A stretch of 64,000 bases of DNA from Psoroptes ovis (taxonomy: Eukaryota; Arthropoda; Arachnida; Sarcoptiformes; Psoroptidae), in contig PQWQ01000005.1 of assembly GCA_002943765.1 (NCBI GenBank), forward strand, positions 1,550,001-1,614,000, given 5' to 3'. The position numbers and the translations under genes were made by a program. The notes beneath the pieces were generated by a model. That model made no database searches, was not told the DNA's origin, and saw only the letters and a program-made list of their open reading frames with translations. Numbering within the stretch: the first letter of the stretch is position 1; each line of letters starts with the position of its first letter. Shown piece by piece: positions 25,814 to 35,296 of the stretch.

Positions 25814-25831
25814 GAAATTGAAATTGAAATT
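25814..25831 (-). repeat. Hexamer tail at the LINE 3' end
   Basis: Three tandem GAAATT units on the plus strand (AATTTC on the element strand) lie just past the LINE 3' UTR. Short tandem tails are typical of the 3' ends of non-LTR elements of the I/R1/LOA groups, so this likely marks the element end. Confidence 0.5.
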
Positions 25832-25851
25832 GATGAACGAGCGGTTTAATG

Positions 25852-25876
25852 CCCCTATACCATTCTTTTATAGGGG
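25852..25876 (-). other. 3' UTR stem-loop of the LINE
   Basis: CCCCTATA at 25852-25859 pairs perfectly with TATAGGGG at 25869-25876 around a 9-nt loop. It lies between the RNase H stop codon and the hexamer tail, where RT-recognition hairpins of LINEs are found. Function is inferred from position. Confidence 0.45.
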
Positions 25877-25892
25877 AGATTAATAATTCCAA

Positions 25893-26484
25893 TCACGATA
25901 AAATCGCTTTCATAAATTCGATCAAATGTACCAATTTATTGCGATCTAGTACCATTATGTGCAGTTCATCGCCAAGCTTACCCCCGCAACTTACTTCACA
26001 TAAGTGACGTTGGTAAGCAAAGCGATTACATTCTAGCAACAAGTGCATAGATGTCTGCAAAACGGCACCACAATCACAGCTTGGATGTTCGATTATTCTG
26101 TATTTCCATTTGTAATAATTAAAATTGCCATGACCGGTAAGAAATTGTGTTGTCATACCATCTGGAACAATACTTGAAGTAAATCTGTGTTCGACAGACG
26201 GAAAGAACAATTTGGTCACTGATCCATTGGCAGTTGAAAACCATCTGGATTGCCAGTCAGAGTTGAGTTTGGATTTCATCAAATTATGGGCATGTGACAT
26301 CGGTAAAAGATCAAATTCGATGACTGGTCTCACAGTGGCACCACGAGCGAAATGATCGGCAAGGTCATTACCGTAATTACCATTGTGAGACCTGATCCAG
26401 TTTAAATGCACCGTACCATCATATTCACTTAATACACCAAATATTTGTTGAATCAAAGAATTACTGGAATATATATTTGATATA
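25893..26484 (-). pseudogene. LINE ORF2 C-terminus: truncated RNase H domain
   Basis: Carries the last part of a retroelement RNase H (LNWIRSHNGNYGNDLADHFA, with the final His/Asp positions) and a Cys/His C-terminal module (TGHGNFNYY, CDCGAV, HLLLECNRF) typical of I/LOA/R1-group ORF2. The frame can be followed back to about 26484 (IYSSNSLIQQIFGVL), where the gypsy LTR begins. The N-terminal half of RNase H is missing. It has no start codon of its own and is a remnant. Confidence 0.8.
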
Positions 26485-26692
26485 GTAACACGCAGGTATT
26501 AACAAGTGAACAACAACTTTTATTTAGAAATTCAGAAAAACATATTTGCATTCATGCAATAACAAAGTTACAGTTTTTAAATCACCACTTGGTGAATTAT
26601 TCCCGGATTCCCATTTGACGCCCAGCGTCAGTGATGGTATCTTTGGGTAGCTCTGAGAGAGGCGCTCAGGATTTTGTATAAATGCCGTTACA
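26485..26692 (-). repeat. 3' LTR of the gypsy element
   Basis: Begins (element strand) with TGTAACGGC immediately after the purine tract GAGGGGGAGG, contains an AATAAA signal, and ends near GTGTTAC where LINE coding sequence resumes. The ends are an imperfect TGTAAC/GTTAC inverted pair. There is no second copy in the window. Confidence 0.65.
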
Positions 26693-29350
26693 CCTCCCCC
26701 TCAAGTGCCGAGCTTCGTCTCGGTCTTCCTCGTCCACGGATGACATCCAGTCCAACTGGTTCTGCATGGTGGAACTTCTTTACATGATTCCTATGAATCA
26801 GTTGCTGTCGGCCATCTCTTCCTTCAAGTCTTACGTTTAGTCCTTCGATATTCACTGCCTTAAACGGGCCTCGCCACTTCTGATTCAGCTTCCTTGACGA
26901 ATTGGCGAATATCCTCGGACGATGCCATAATACTAGGTCCCCAGTTTCTATCGATTCGGTTTTTCTTTTGCGGTCATACTGGGATTTTTGATGATCCTGT
27001 TCTTTCCGCACGTTGTCGATTCGCATTCTGGTTATCGATGTTAAGTCCTCTGGTTGATGGGTGATGCCAAAACGTAGGTCCAACGGCGTTGTCATTTCAC
27101 GTCCGAACAGTGCCTTGAATGGCGACACTTTCGTCGAGTGATGTGCCGAGGCGTTATACGCCGAGACCATTTGTTGTAAAGACTCGTCCCACTGATTTTG
27201 TTGTGGTACGGTGGATCTAATCATCGTTTGTAATGTTCTTATCGCTCGTTCAGCCAGTCCGATGGTTTGATGATGACCTGTCGTGGCGAATGTCAATCTG
27301 ATGTTGTTTCGTTCGGCAAACTCCTTAAATTCTGCAGCTTCGAACTGTGGACCAGCATCAGTGATTATTTCATTCGGCCACCCTAGCGTTCCGAACAATT
27401 CCGTCAACCAAGGTATGATGCATCCAGATGTTACCGATGTCAACGCCTTCGCTGCAATGAACTTTGATGCAAAATCTTGTATTACAACGATAAAACGATT
27501 GCCACGTTCTGTTCGGGTCAGAGGGCCACAAATGTCCATAGCCAGTTTATGCCAATTGGGCTCCACTGCTTCTGTTGGATTCATAGGTAGTTTCGTCTTC
27601 TCGTCATCATCTTTAAATTTTTGACATCTCTCGCAGTTCTTGATTGTGTTACGGACATCTGATTTCCATCTTGGCCACCAGAATCTCTTACGGACTTCTT
27701 CTTCATTTTTGAACCTGCCAAGATGTCCGTTATTATGGACTGTTCGTAAGATTTCTTTTCTTGTGTGATTATTTTGGATGTAGAGCCGTAATTTCTCCTC
27801 ATGGGTCGATCTATCGATATAGTACCACTTATTATCGACTCTTCTGAAATCGTTTCTGTTACTTCTAATCATATCGTCTTCGGGATCGGCTATACAGCTC
27901 AGTTGAATACGACTAAGCGTGTCGGCGATAACGTTGTCGCTCCCTTTTATATAATCGATGTTCTTAATTTGAAATTCTTGGATGGTCAGCACCATTCTGG
28001 CATATTTTCCGGCACAGTCTTTCTTCGACCATAACCATTGAAGGGGCCGGTGATCTGTTGCGATCGTGAAGGGTTTACCAAGAAGCAATAACTTCCAGTG
28101 TTGAAGTGCTTCCACAATACATGTTGCTTCTTGTTCATATGTACCATACTTGCGTTGCGTTTCTGTGAAGTTTCTTGAGAAGAAATCCACAGGGGTTCTC
28201 ACACCGTCGATTTCTTGTTCCAGAACTGCCCCCATGGTTTTTCTCGAAGCGTCTGTTGTTAAGAAGAATTCCTTTTCAACATCAGGAAACAGCAACGCTG
28301 GGTTGTCTCTTATCAGATTTTTCAGCTTTGAAAACGCCTCTATTTGCTGACGTTCCCACCGGAATTTGCCTTTAGCGTTATAGGATGTTCGTAGAGGGTC
28401 TGTTATTTCAGCGAAATTGGGTATCAATGATCTGTAGAAATTCGCTAAGCAGACAAAAGCTTTCAATTCCCGCTGACATGTCGGGACCGGGAATTTCAAT
28501 ATCTTCTCTTTATTACTCGAGGTGATTGATCTTTTACCACCGTTAATATGAAAACCCAAGAAATCAATCTCTTTTAAACCAAATTGACATTTCTCCGCAT
28601 TAAGCTTCAAATTCTCTTTACTAAATAATTTCAGCACTGTTTCGAGATGTTCCAAATGTTGGCTTTCGTCATTGCTGAAAATAATACCGTCATCTAGATA
28701 ACATTTGACGTATGGTAGATGGCCAAATATCGATGTCATTAGCCGTTGAAATGTCGCGGGAGCCGTGACCAATCCGAACGGCATCCTTTTAAATCGGTAT
28801 AGCTTCCCTTTTAATGCAAAGGCGGTGAAGTCGCGGCTCTTCGGATCCATCTTAATTTGATAGTATCCGCGACGTAAATCCAGTTTCGTGTAGACTTTCG
28901 CCTTTGCCACATCCAATATCGTTCGTTGTAGATTAGGCATTGGAAGGGCATCGGCTTTTGAAATCGCATTGAGATCTCGGTAGTCGATTGCTAGTCTGAT
29001 TGAATTATCTTTTTTTCTGACTGGGACAATTCTGGAACGATATGCCCCGTTGCCTTCTTCAATAATATCTTCTTGAATCAGCTCCTCAACGTGTTTTACA
29101 ATTTCATTCTCCCAGTGGGTCGGTATATTCTGTTGTTTATGGCAGATAACTTTGTCAGAGGTCAGCTTGATCGTGTGTGACACTCTGTCCGAGCAACCGA
29201 TTCCGGTGAAGAGATCGCTGAATCTTGATTTGATTGATTGTATTTGTTGACCGAAGTCGGTATTCGTTGAATTGATGATTGGTTGTTGTTGGCTCTCTTT
29301 TGGCATAGGAATCTTTTGCTTCCGTTGATAAACTTGCCGCCCCAATCTAT
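26485..29350 (-). mobile_element. 5'-truncated Ty3/gypsy LTR retrotransposon inside the LINE
   Basis: Retains pol from the protease-RT connector through RT, RNase H and integrase, a polypurine tract directly before the LTR, and one LTR of about 208 bp. The 5' LTR, gag and protease are missing. Base composition is visibly less AT-rich than the LINE on both sides. The LTR starts TGTAAC, overlapping the pol stop codon. Its inner end and any target duplication cannot be fixed, because the flanking LINE sequence is also deleted on one side. The inner junction is placed at about 29350 from protein similarity, give or take 15 bp. Confidence 0.85.
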
Positions 29351-30911
29351 CTAGCTCGAAGTCTTCAGGTAGTGATAACTGTAATAAATCATCCAACAAA
29401 ACATTCCATAATAAAGGTGAAAGTTTACCACCTTGTGGACAACCACCAGTCGCATATTTTTCAACAATTACATCGCAAAAAGGCAGTTGTATTAATCGAT
29501 CTTGAAAATAATTGAAAATTACAGCATAAATGTTAGGCGGAATATTAAAATGACGTAACCGCATCAAAATTATATCATAACGTGCCGAATCAAAGGCACC
29601 AGTTATATCCAGAGAAATGACAAATGCAAATTCATTATTATTTATTACAATTTTGATACGATCAACTAAATGTTTCAAAGCCAATTCGGCCGATCTTTGA
29701 GGCAAAAATCCAAATTGATTTCTTGACAATCTGCCATTACTCAATAAAAAATGTTGTAAACGTCGTGCAATCAGTCCTTCAAATATTTTACCGAAAACTG
29801 ACAGTAGAGAGATTGGACGATATGAATAATGACCACCATTTACTTTTTTTGGAATTAATTTTACAATAGAGATTTTCCAGCATTTGGGAAAAATCCCAAA
29901 TTTTAGACATTTGTTGAATAAAGTGTCAAATAAAGAAGGCAAACAATAATAAATATTTTTGATAATATTCGCTGATATGCCATCAGCTCCAGGAGACTTT
30001 TTATCACTTTCACTTTTAATTGCGTGTTCGATTTCATGTTTCGTTAAATCAAAATCATTTTGAATTTCATTTGAGAAGATATAGTTGTAATGAATTGAAT
30101 GATTGAATTCTGCTGGAAAATTTTTGAAAAATTTATTTAATAAATAATTTGCAGTATCAGTAGGCGTTGAAGTCCATGAACCATCGTCTTTTTGAATTGT
30201 AGATAAATTTTGGTTGATCAAATTTTGATTTTTATGATTTCGATATAATTTTGTAAAAATCGATTTTCTGTTCAAAGAAGCAAAGAATTCTTTGCAACTT
30301 TTTATTTGATTTTTGACTAATTCGTTTTTGAAATCTTTGACACATTCAATATAATGATTATACCATAGTTGTCTGTTGAATGAATCGCGTTGTCTTTGAA
30401 ATCTTCTTCTTAGATTTTTCATTAATTGTAGTTTTAATTTTAAATGATTGGGTAATTGTTGCATTCTATGCTCATAGTTTAATAAAGGTATAGAAAGATG
30501 GCATATGGATTTAATTTTGTTCATTAAATTTTCAACAACTTTATCAAGCTGATCACCAGTAGTAACAGAATTCAGAATACAAATGAAATTTGATAACGTA
30601 GGAACTAATAATTTAAAATAAGACCAATCAACATTGTTTGTGCGAAATTTTCTGGTCAGTGATTTATGATGGACAATAACATTTGATGCAAAACAAAAAG
30701 AAATAAGATTGTGATCAGAACCAGAAACAATATCTTCTACTTTCCAATCAGATACAAAATTTAATGCATGTTGATTGATAATGGTTAAATCAATTGCACT
30801 TTGATGTCGATTATTATCAAAAGTTATAGAATTATCATTCAATATTATTAAGTTTTTACTACAAATCCAATTCATTAGTTTATCACCACGATTATCAATA
30901 TTGGTACTACC
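26688..30911 (-). CDS. Chimeric LINE-RT / gypsy pol open reading frame
   Basis: One open frame of 1395 codons from an ATG at 30875, open back to the stop at 30912-30914. The first ~509 residues are LINE ORF2: end of the endonuclease (SDHNLISF) and RT fingers/palm (SYRPISLLSVFGKIFE, RNQFGFLPQRS, SLDITGAFDSARYD, GGCPQGGKLSPLLW). At about 29350 it passes without frameshift into gypsy pol: RT (RLAIDYRDLN, YQIKMDPKSRDFTAF, catalytic YLDD), RNase H (TTDASRKTMGAVLEQ), integrase with zinc-binding HNNGH and CERC, core acidic residues in MDICGPL, DAGPQF and GLAERA, and a GPF module (KWRGPF). The LINE catalytic YADD box is absent while the gypsy YLDD is present. No gag or protease. No stops, so the fusion or the gypsy copy is recent. 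It is unlikely to be an autonomous element. Confidence 0.85.
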   Translation of the reverse strand, partial: GSTNIDNRGDKLMNWICSKNLIILNDNSITFDNNRHQSAIDLTIINQHALNFVSDWKVEDIVSGSDHNLISFCFASNVIVHHKSLTRKFRTNNVDWSYFKLLVPTLSNFICILNSVTTGDQLDKVVENLMNKIKSICHLSIPLLNYEHRMQQLPNHLKLKLQLMKNLRRRFQRQRDSFNRQLWYNHYIECVKDFKNELVKNQIKSCKEFFASLNRKSIFTKLYRNHKNQNLINQNLSTIQKDDGSWTSTPTDTANYLLNKFFKNFPAEFNHSIHYNYIFSNEIQNDFDLTKHEIEHAIKSESDKKSPGADGISANIIKNIYYCLPSLFDTLFNKCLKFGIFPKCWKISIVKLIPKKVNGGHYSYRPISLLSVFGKIFEGLIARRLQHFLLSNGRLSRNQFGFLPQRSAELALKHLVDRIKIVINNNEFAFVISLDITGAFDSARYDIILMRLRHFNIPPNIYAVIFNYFQDRLIQLPFCDVIVEKYATGGCPQGGKLSPLLWNVLLDDLLQLSLPEDFELDRLGRQVYQRKQKIPMPKESQQQPIINSTNTDFGQQIQSIKSRFSDLFTGIGCSDRVSHTIKLTSDKVICHKQQNIPTHWENEIVKHVEELIQEDIIEEGNGAYRSRIVPVRKKDNSIRLAIDYRDLNAISKADALPMPNLQRTILDVAKAKVYTKLDLRRGYYQIKMDPKSRDFTAFALKGKLYRFKRMPFGLVTAPATFQRLMTSIFGHLPYVKCYLDDGIIFSNDESQHLEHLETVLKLFSKENLKLNAEKCQFGLKEIDFLGFHINGGKRSITSSNKEKILKFPVPTCQRELKAFVCLANFYRSLIPNFAEITDPLRTSYNAKGKFRWERQQIEAFSKLKNLIRDNPALLFPDVEKEFFLTTDASRKTMGAVLEQEIDGVRTPVDFFSRNFTETQRKYGTYEQEATCIVEALQHWKLLLLGKPFTIATDHRPLQWLWSKKDCAGKYARMVLTIQEFQIKNIDYIKGSDNVIADTLSRIQLSCIADPEDDMIRSNRNDFRRVDNKWYYIDRSTHEEKLRLYIQNNHTRKEILRTVHNNGHLGRFKNEEEVRKRFWWPRWKSDVRNTIKNCERCQKFKDDDEKTKLPMNPTEAVEPNWHKLAMDICGPLTRTERGNRFIVVIQDFASKFIAAKALTSVTSGCIIPWLTELFGTLGWPNEIITDAGPQFEAAEFKEFAERNNIRLTFATTGHHQTIGLAERAIRTLQTMIRSTVPQQNQWDESLQQMVSAYNASAHHSTKVSPFKALFGREMTTPLDLRFGITHQPEDLTSITRMRIDNVRKEQDHQKSQYDRKRKTESIETGDLVLWHRPRIFANSSRKLNQKWRGPFKAVNIEGLNVRLEGRDGRQQLIHRNHVKKFHHAEPVGLDVIRGRGRPRRSSALEGEV

Positions 30912-31337
30912 CTAAGTAGTATGATGAGCATTGACATCACCCGAAATTATAATGGGGTAGGATGGATAGTTCATCAATAGTTGATCAAGAAGATCAAGTT
31001 GTTGCATAAAATCTTCTATATTTTCATTTGGAGGAAAATAAATTGAACAGATGATGAAAGGTTTGAAACAATCAACAATTGCACACGCACATGTCGGAGT
31101 AATATATTGATTTATGGAAAAAAGATTATATTTTGAAACGATAGCGCATTTCGGATGCGTGGCACATATAATATTAAAATCAGTGAAACCATTAATATTA
31201 TTTTTTATGTGAGGTTCTTGAATGGTAAATAGAAATGAATTCATTAAATTAGCATTAATTTTGAACAATTCGGTGGTTTTAAGACTATGATGCAAATTTT
31301 GGTTCAAAATCTTAATATATTTTGAATTAATGTCCAT
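30912..31337 (-). pseudogene. LINE ORF2 APE endonuclease, ended by one in-frame stop
   Basis: Starts at ATG 31337, overlapping the ORF1 stop. Shows the APE-type motifs ILNQNLHHSL near the N-terminus, FTIQEPHI with the catalytic Glu, and ISGDVNAHH. A TAG at 30912-30914 interrupts the frame immediately after that motif. Downstream codons continue the endonuclease domain in the same frame, so this is a single nonsense change and not a natural ORF end. Confidence 0.8.
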
Positions 31338-32412
31338 AATCGATATAATTTCGTGCACGTATTTCTGCTAATTTGTATTGATGGCATTCTTTACTGAAAA
31401 CAGAATGATTCACGCTGAGATTAGATGAAGAATTTTTCTTGTTTTTGTTCCAGAAATCACAATTTATGCAAGTGTTGATGTTAATAGAATTTTCGCAAGA
31501 ACGAGTCGTATGATTTTGATTACATTTAGAACAAATTGAATTATTCGTACAATTTTTTGATATATGACCAAAACGTAAACAATTATAACATTGACGCACA
31601 GCAACATGATCTTTGACCGCACAATAATTATAACCAATAAAAATTTTATCTAATTTGATACAAAGTTTCCAAATTTCTGGTGTGACTTCGACAATCAAAA
31701 ATTTGGTGCCGACACGATCTGATTTTGAAAATACGATCTTGATGAATTGGTTTTGTTGATTCAAAAGATGATTGATTGACTCATTTTGAACTTTGATTGC
31801 GTCGATAATAGCATTATCATCTAACTCTCTTTCAACACCTAATATTTGTAAGCGTGGATTACGTTTAACCGGAATTCTAGCTTTGATACCGCATTTGGTT
31901 TGATTAATTTGACTTTCTAGCTTAAGACAATCGGTCTTAGAAGCACATTTAATCAATACCTTTTTGTTCTTGATGGGAATTTGTTTATTAATTTTGATTC
32001 CTGATTCTGCAATTTTTTTGCATGAAATTGCACCTTTGATACGATTCAAGGTTTGTTTTGAATCAACAATTGAATTGTCGATTGTTTCTGGTTCTACAAT
32101 ACAAATATAATCATTTTTCGGAACATTATTATAATTATTATTATTCGTAATAATAGATGTTGAATTTTTGTTTTGTAACAGCTGATTTTGATTGGAAATA
32201 TTCACGGCAGTTTTCTTCTTCAACGATTCAATCTCAGCAACTGCAGACACCACCAAGGCATCAATGAACACTGCACATTTCGATAAATTATCTCTAAATT
32301 TACTAATGCCGGTATTACCATGAGATTCGCAAATTTCGTTCAGATAAGCTGACCACTTTTTTGCATATTCAATGTTTTGAGAAAAATTCGAATTTTTTAT
32401 TGTTGTTGTCAT
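31327..32412 (-). CDS. LINE ORF1, gag-like nucleic-acid-binding protein
   Basis: 361 residues from a true ATG. The C-terminal third carries zinc knuckles: CYNCLRFGHISKNC (CX2CX4HX4C), CSKCNQNHTTRSC (CX2CX3HX4C) and a looser third Cys/His cluster beginning CINC. The middle is Lys/Ile-rich with a possible RNA-binding fold; the N-terminal ~60 residues look helical. It should package element RNA. Its stop overlaps the ORF2 ATG (31327-31337) in another frame, consistent with coupled re-initiation. The ORF is uninterrupted. Confidence 0.85.
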   Translation of the reverse strand: MTTTIKNSNFSQNIEYAKKWSAYLNEICESHGNTGISKFRDNLSKCAVFIDALVVSAVAEIESLKKKTAVNISNQNQLLQNKNSTSIITNNNNYNNVPKNDYICIVEPETIDNSIVDSKQTLNRIKGAISCKKIAESGIKINKQIPIKNKKVLIKCASKTDCLKLESQINQTKCGIKARIPVKRNPRLQILGVERELDDNAIIDAIKVQNESINHLLNQQNQFIKIVFSKSDRVGTKFLIVEVTPEIWKLCIKLDKIFIGYNYCAVKDHVAVRQCYNCLRFGHISKNCTNNSICSKCNQNHTTRSCENSININTCINCDFWNKNKKNSSSNLSVNHSVFSKECHQYKLAEIRARNYIDYGH

Positions 32413-32933
32413 TTCGACTATTTCGACACTTTTGTTTGTTTATTTTTTCATTTAAATTTTAAAACAACAACAAAAAAAAAATTCACATTTTTCGTCTTTT
32501 TAATAATTTTAAAATTAAATTATTGACAATTGTTTGTTTGTTTAAAACGATGAAACGTAAATTCATTTGTTTGAATTTTTATTCAAATGAATATATTTGG
32601 AAATTTACAGATTAAAAGGAGAAAACAAAAATTATTTCGGATATTTTTCGTAGATTTATCCATTTGTTTTTGACAAATTTCAAGGATTTGAAAGGATTTG
32701 ATTTTGTTATGAATCAATCACATTTAATAACATTTTCCGGTCAATAAAACTTAAATTAAAATCAGCGATTCTTTAGTTCATATGATCTACAAAAGTTCAA
32801 GTCTAATTACATGTATTTTAACTGTAATTAAAGTTAATTAAATCCTTGATTAAGTTAATTCAATTCTTGAGTATTTTGTTTACATAAAGAATTTAAAATG
32901 AAAAATTCTTGAAAAAAATCAAAACTATTTTTC

Positions 32934-32943
32934 CGCCATCTGT
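32934..32943 (+). promoter_or_regulatory. Recurrent CGCCATCTGT promoter element, TRMT2A copy
   Basis: Lies about 100 bp upstream of the TRMT2A ATG, inside a GC-richer island (CCGCCATCTGTCGTTGCGG) of otherwise AT-rich DNA. Same core as upstream of Chk1, LAMTOR5 and LHPP, here in the opposite orientation relative to the gene from the LAMTOR5 copy. Confidence 0.45.
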
Positions 32944-33043
32944 CGTTGCGGAATCGAACTGTGAACCAAAACAAATCAATTCACGTGTTTCCCAAAATTA
33001 TTCGAAAAAAAAAATTTGAATCCAATTGACCTTTGATGAAGCA

Positions 33044-35168
33044 ATGGAAAACAATGGAGCAATTGAAAGGATTGAGACAACTGAAGACATCGCAAACGAT
33101 TCCGAAATCGATGCTGACAACAATCATCAACAAGAATTGAATGGACAACAACAACAACAAACAAATAATAATGATGATAATAATTCAACAACGAATGATA
33201 ATAAATTGATTAAAATTGAAGTCCTAAATTTACCTGTAAATATTACATATCCGGTAATTGTGATTAAGTTTATAATTTTTCCATTATTTCTAATAAATAA
33301 TGATTATATTCCATTATTTGAATAGACATTTTTAAAATTTTTACGTAAAAAACATATAAAATATCGTAAAATGAAATTATTATCAGTGAAATCGACCAAT
33401 AAATCGATATCATTTTTAACATTTCGTAATGAACAAGAACAAATGGATGCAATCGCCAAGTTGGACAGTTTAGAATTTCGTGGTCGCCGATTGAAATGTC
33501 AACAAAGTAATGATCAATTACCTGATCCATTTGTTGTCCATTTGTCCAAGAAAAATATGAAAAATAAAAATAATAATGTTAAGACCGATGATATCAATGA
33601 TGATGATATTGATCAATTGTATGAAAATTGTCAAAATCAATCGGAAAAAGATGAAATAATTAATAATCAAGTATGTTCATTATGGCGATTGCCATACGAT
33701 CAACAAATTGAACGAAAAATTGATCAAATCAGATTAATGTGGGACAAATTTTCGCAAGAATTTCGTTACACAAAACCAGATCACGATTTGAGTGAATTAA
33801 TTCAAAAATTTTGTCATGAAAATTCATTGAAAATGAATGAACGATTCATCCAATCACCTGTGATAAATGGTTATCGTAATAAATATGAATTCAATATTGG
33901 AAAAGATAGACAAATTGGTTTTCGGCTTGGTCTATATCGACAAGGTTCAATACGTGTAGTAAGGCCACCGAATAATTGTTCAATAATATCAACGAAAGCA
34001 TTGGAAATTCTCGATTATTTTCAACGATATTTAAATGAACATACCCCGCTGGATGGTTTTGATCCATTAACACATCAAGGTTATTGGCGTCAATTATTGG
34101 TACGATTAAATAGTGAAAATGAATCATTAATCGCGATACGTTTTGTAAGGCAACCATCGATGAATGATGAACAATTCGAAGCAGAATGTAAAAAATTGAC
34201 TGAATATTTCTCCGAATCAGCTGAATCATTGAAAATTAAATCAATTCATCTAGAAATAATTGAAAATAATTTAAATTCAAATCAATTCGATAGTAGCCGC
34301 TTGTTGTATGGTCAAACACATATTTATGAAAAATTAAAACTGACAAAATGCACCAAGAACAACACTGACAGCAATGAAATGAATGAACCGATTGAAGAAA
34401 TCCTCGAATTTCGTATAAGTTCAACATCATTTTTTCAAGTAAACAAATCGGCATCCGAACTGTTATACGGGAAAATATTTGAATTATCAAAATGTAATCG
34501 ACAGAATACAATCATATTGGATATATGTTGTGGTACCGGTACGATTGGTTTATGTATGGCTCGAAATTGTCGAAAAATTATAGGATTCGAATTGAATGAA
34601 CAAGCAATTGATGATGCAAAATTTAATGCATCACATAATCGCATTGATAATGTTGAATATCATTGTGGTCGTGTCGAGAAATTAATTGGACAAACATTAG
34701 ATCATTTATGTAATAATTTAATGAATGAAAATAATGGAAAAGATATTGAATTTGTTGCCATATTGGATCCACCAAGAAATGGTTTACGTAAGATTTTTTG
34801 TTTTGTTTACATAATTGATCAGTATAACTTATCTTTGTTTTTTTTAGCATCAAACATTATGAAATGTTTACGTAATAATTCACGAATACGTCGTGTAATA
34901 TATGTTGCTTGTGAAGCAATGTATGTTCGTAATAATTTCATTGAGTATGTATTCGTAATTATCTTTGATCGATTATCATTGATTATTCTGTTTTTTCCCT
35001 TTTTTGATTAGCTTATGTCGGCCAATATCACGTGCTTATCATCGAGAACCATTCATACCGATCGAATCATTTGTTGTAGATTTATTTCCACATACTGAAC
35101 GTTCTGAATTGATTGTTATGTTTGAACGTTTATCCGATCATCTCAAAGCTGCCGATGATCAAATGTAA
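33044..35168 (+). CDS. TRMT2A: tRNA (uracil-5-)-methyltransferase TRMT2A, four exons
   Basis: SAM-dependent enzyme making 5-methyluridine at position 54 of cytosolic tRNAs. Exons 33044-33253, 33326-34787, 34848-34944 and 35012-35168 give 641 residues (human 625). The first ATG is 33044; the frame extends upstream only through a TTG. An N-terminal RRM (IKIEVLNLPVNITYP to EFRGRRLKC) is followed by the TrmA-type catalytic domain: PVINGYRNKYEFNIG, RISSTSFFQVN, the SAM motif LDICCGTGTIGLCMA, GFELNEQAIDDAKFNA, LDPPRNGL and YVACEA with the presumed nucleophilic Cys. The end VVDLFPHTERSELIVMFERL fits the family. It converges with TBC1D25 128 bp away. Identity is firm. Confidence 0.94.
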
Positions 35169-35296
35169 ATAAATCAAATTCGAATAATGAATTGATGATT
35201 ATTTTAAAATTTTTTTAATATAATAAATCAAACAATTTTCTTTATAAAATGAGAATTAAAAGAAAAAATAACTTTTCAAAATCATTTGAATGAAAT

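Larger units (their letters stand above)
25814..32412 (-). mobile_element. LINE-type non-LTR retrotransposon, internally disrupted
   Basis: Element read on the minus strand: ORF1 with CCHC zinc knuckles (31327-32412), ORF2 with APE endonuclease (about 30912-31337) and RT N-terminal half (about 29350-30911), then a gypsy insertion, then the end of the RNase H domain (25893-26484) and a short 3' UTR with hexamer tail. Presence of APE, RT and RNase H points to the I/LOA/R1 superclade; the exact clade is not determined. The stretch coding for the YADD box, thumb and first half of RNase H is missing. There is one in-frame stop in the endonuclease. The 5' end was not located but lies beyond 32412, probably before about 32470. 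Confidence 0.85.

Noticed and set aside
27283..28375. Plus-strand ORFs inside the gypsy segment
   Set aside because: They are antisense to an intact pol frame and show no domains.
26485..29350. The gypsy segment as an intact endogenous retrovirus
   Set aside because: There is no envelope, gag, protease or 5' LTR; only pol and one LTR remain.
32944..32975. tRNA B-box-like word on the minus strand (GTTCGATTCC)
   Set aside because: No matching A box, anticodon stem or acceptor stem could be folded around it.
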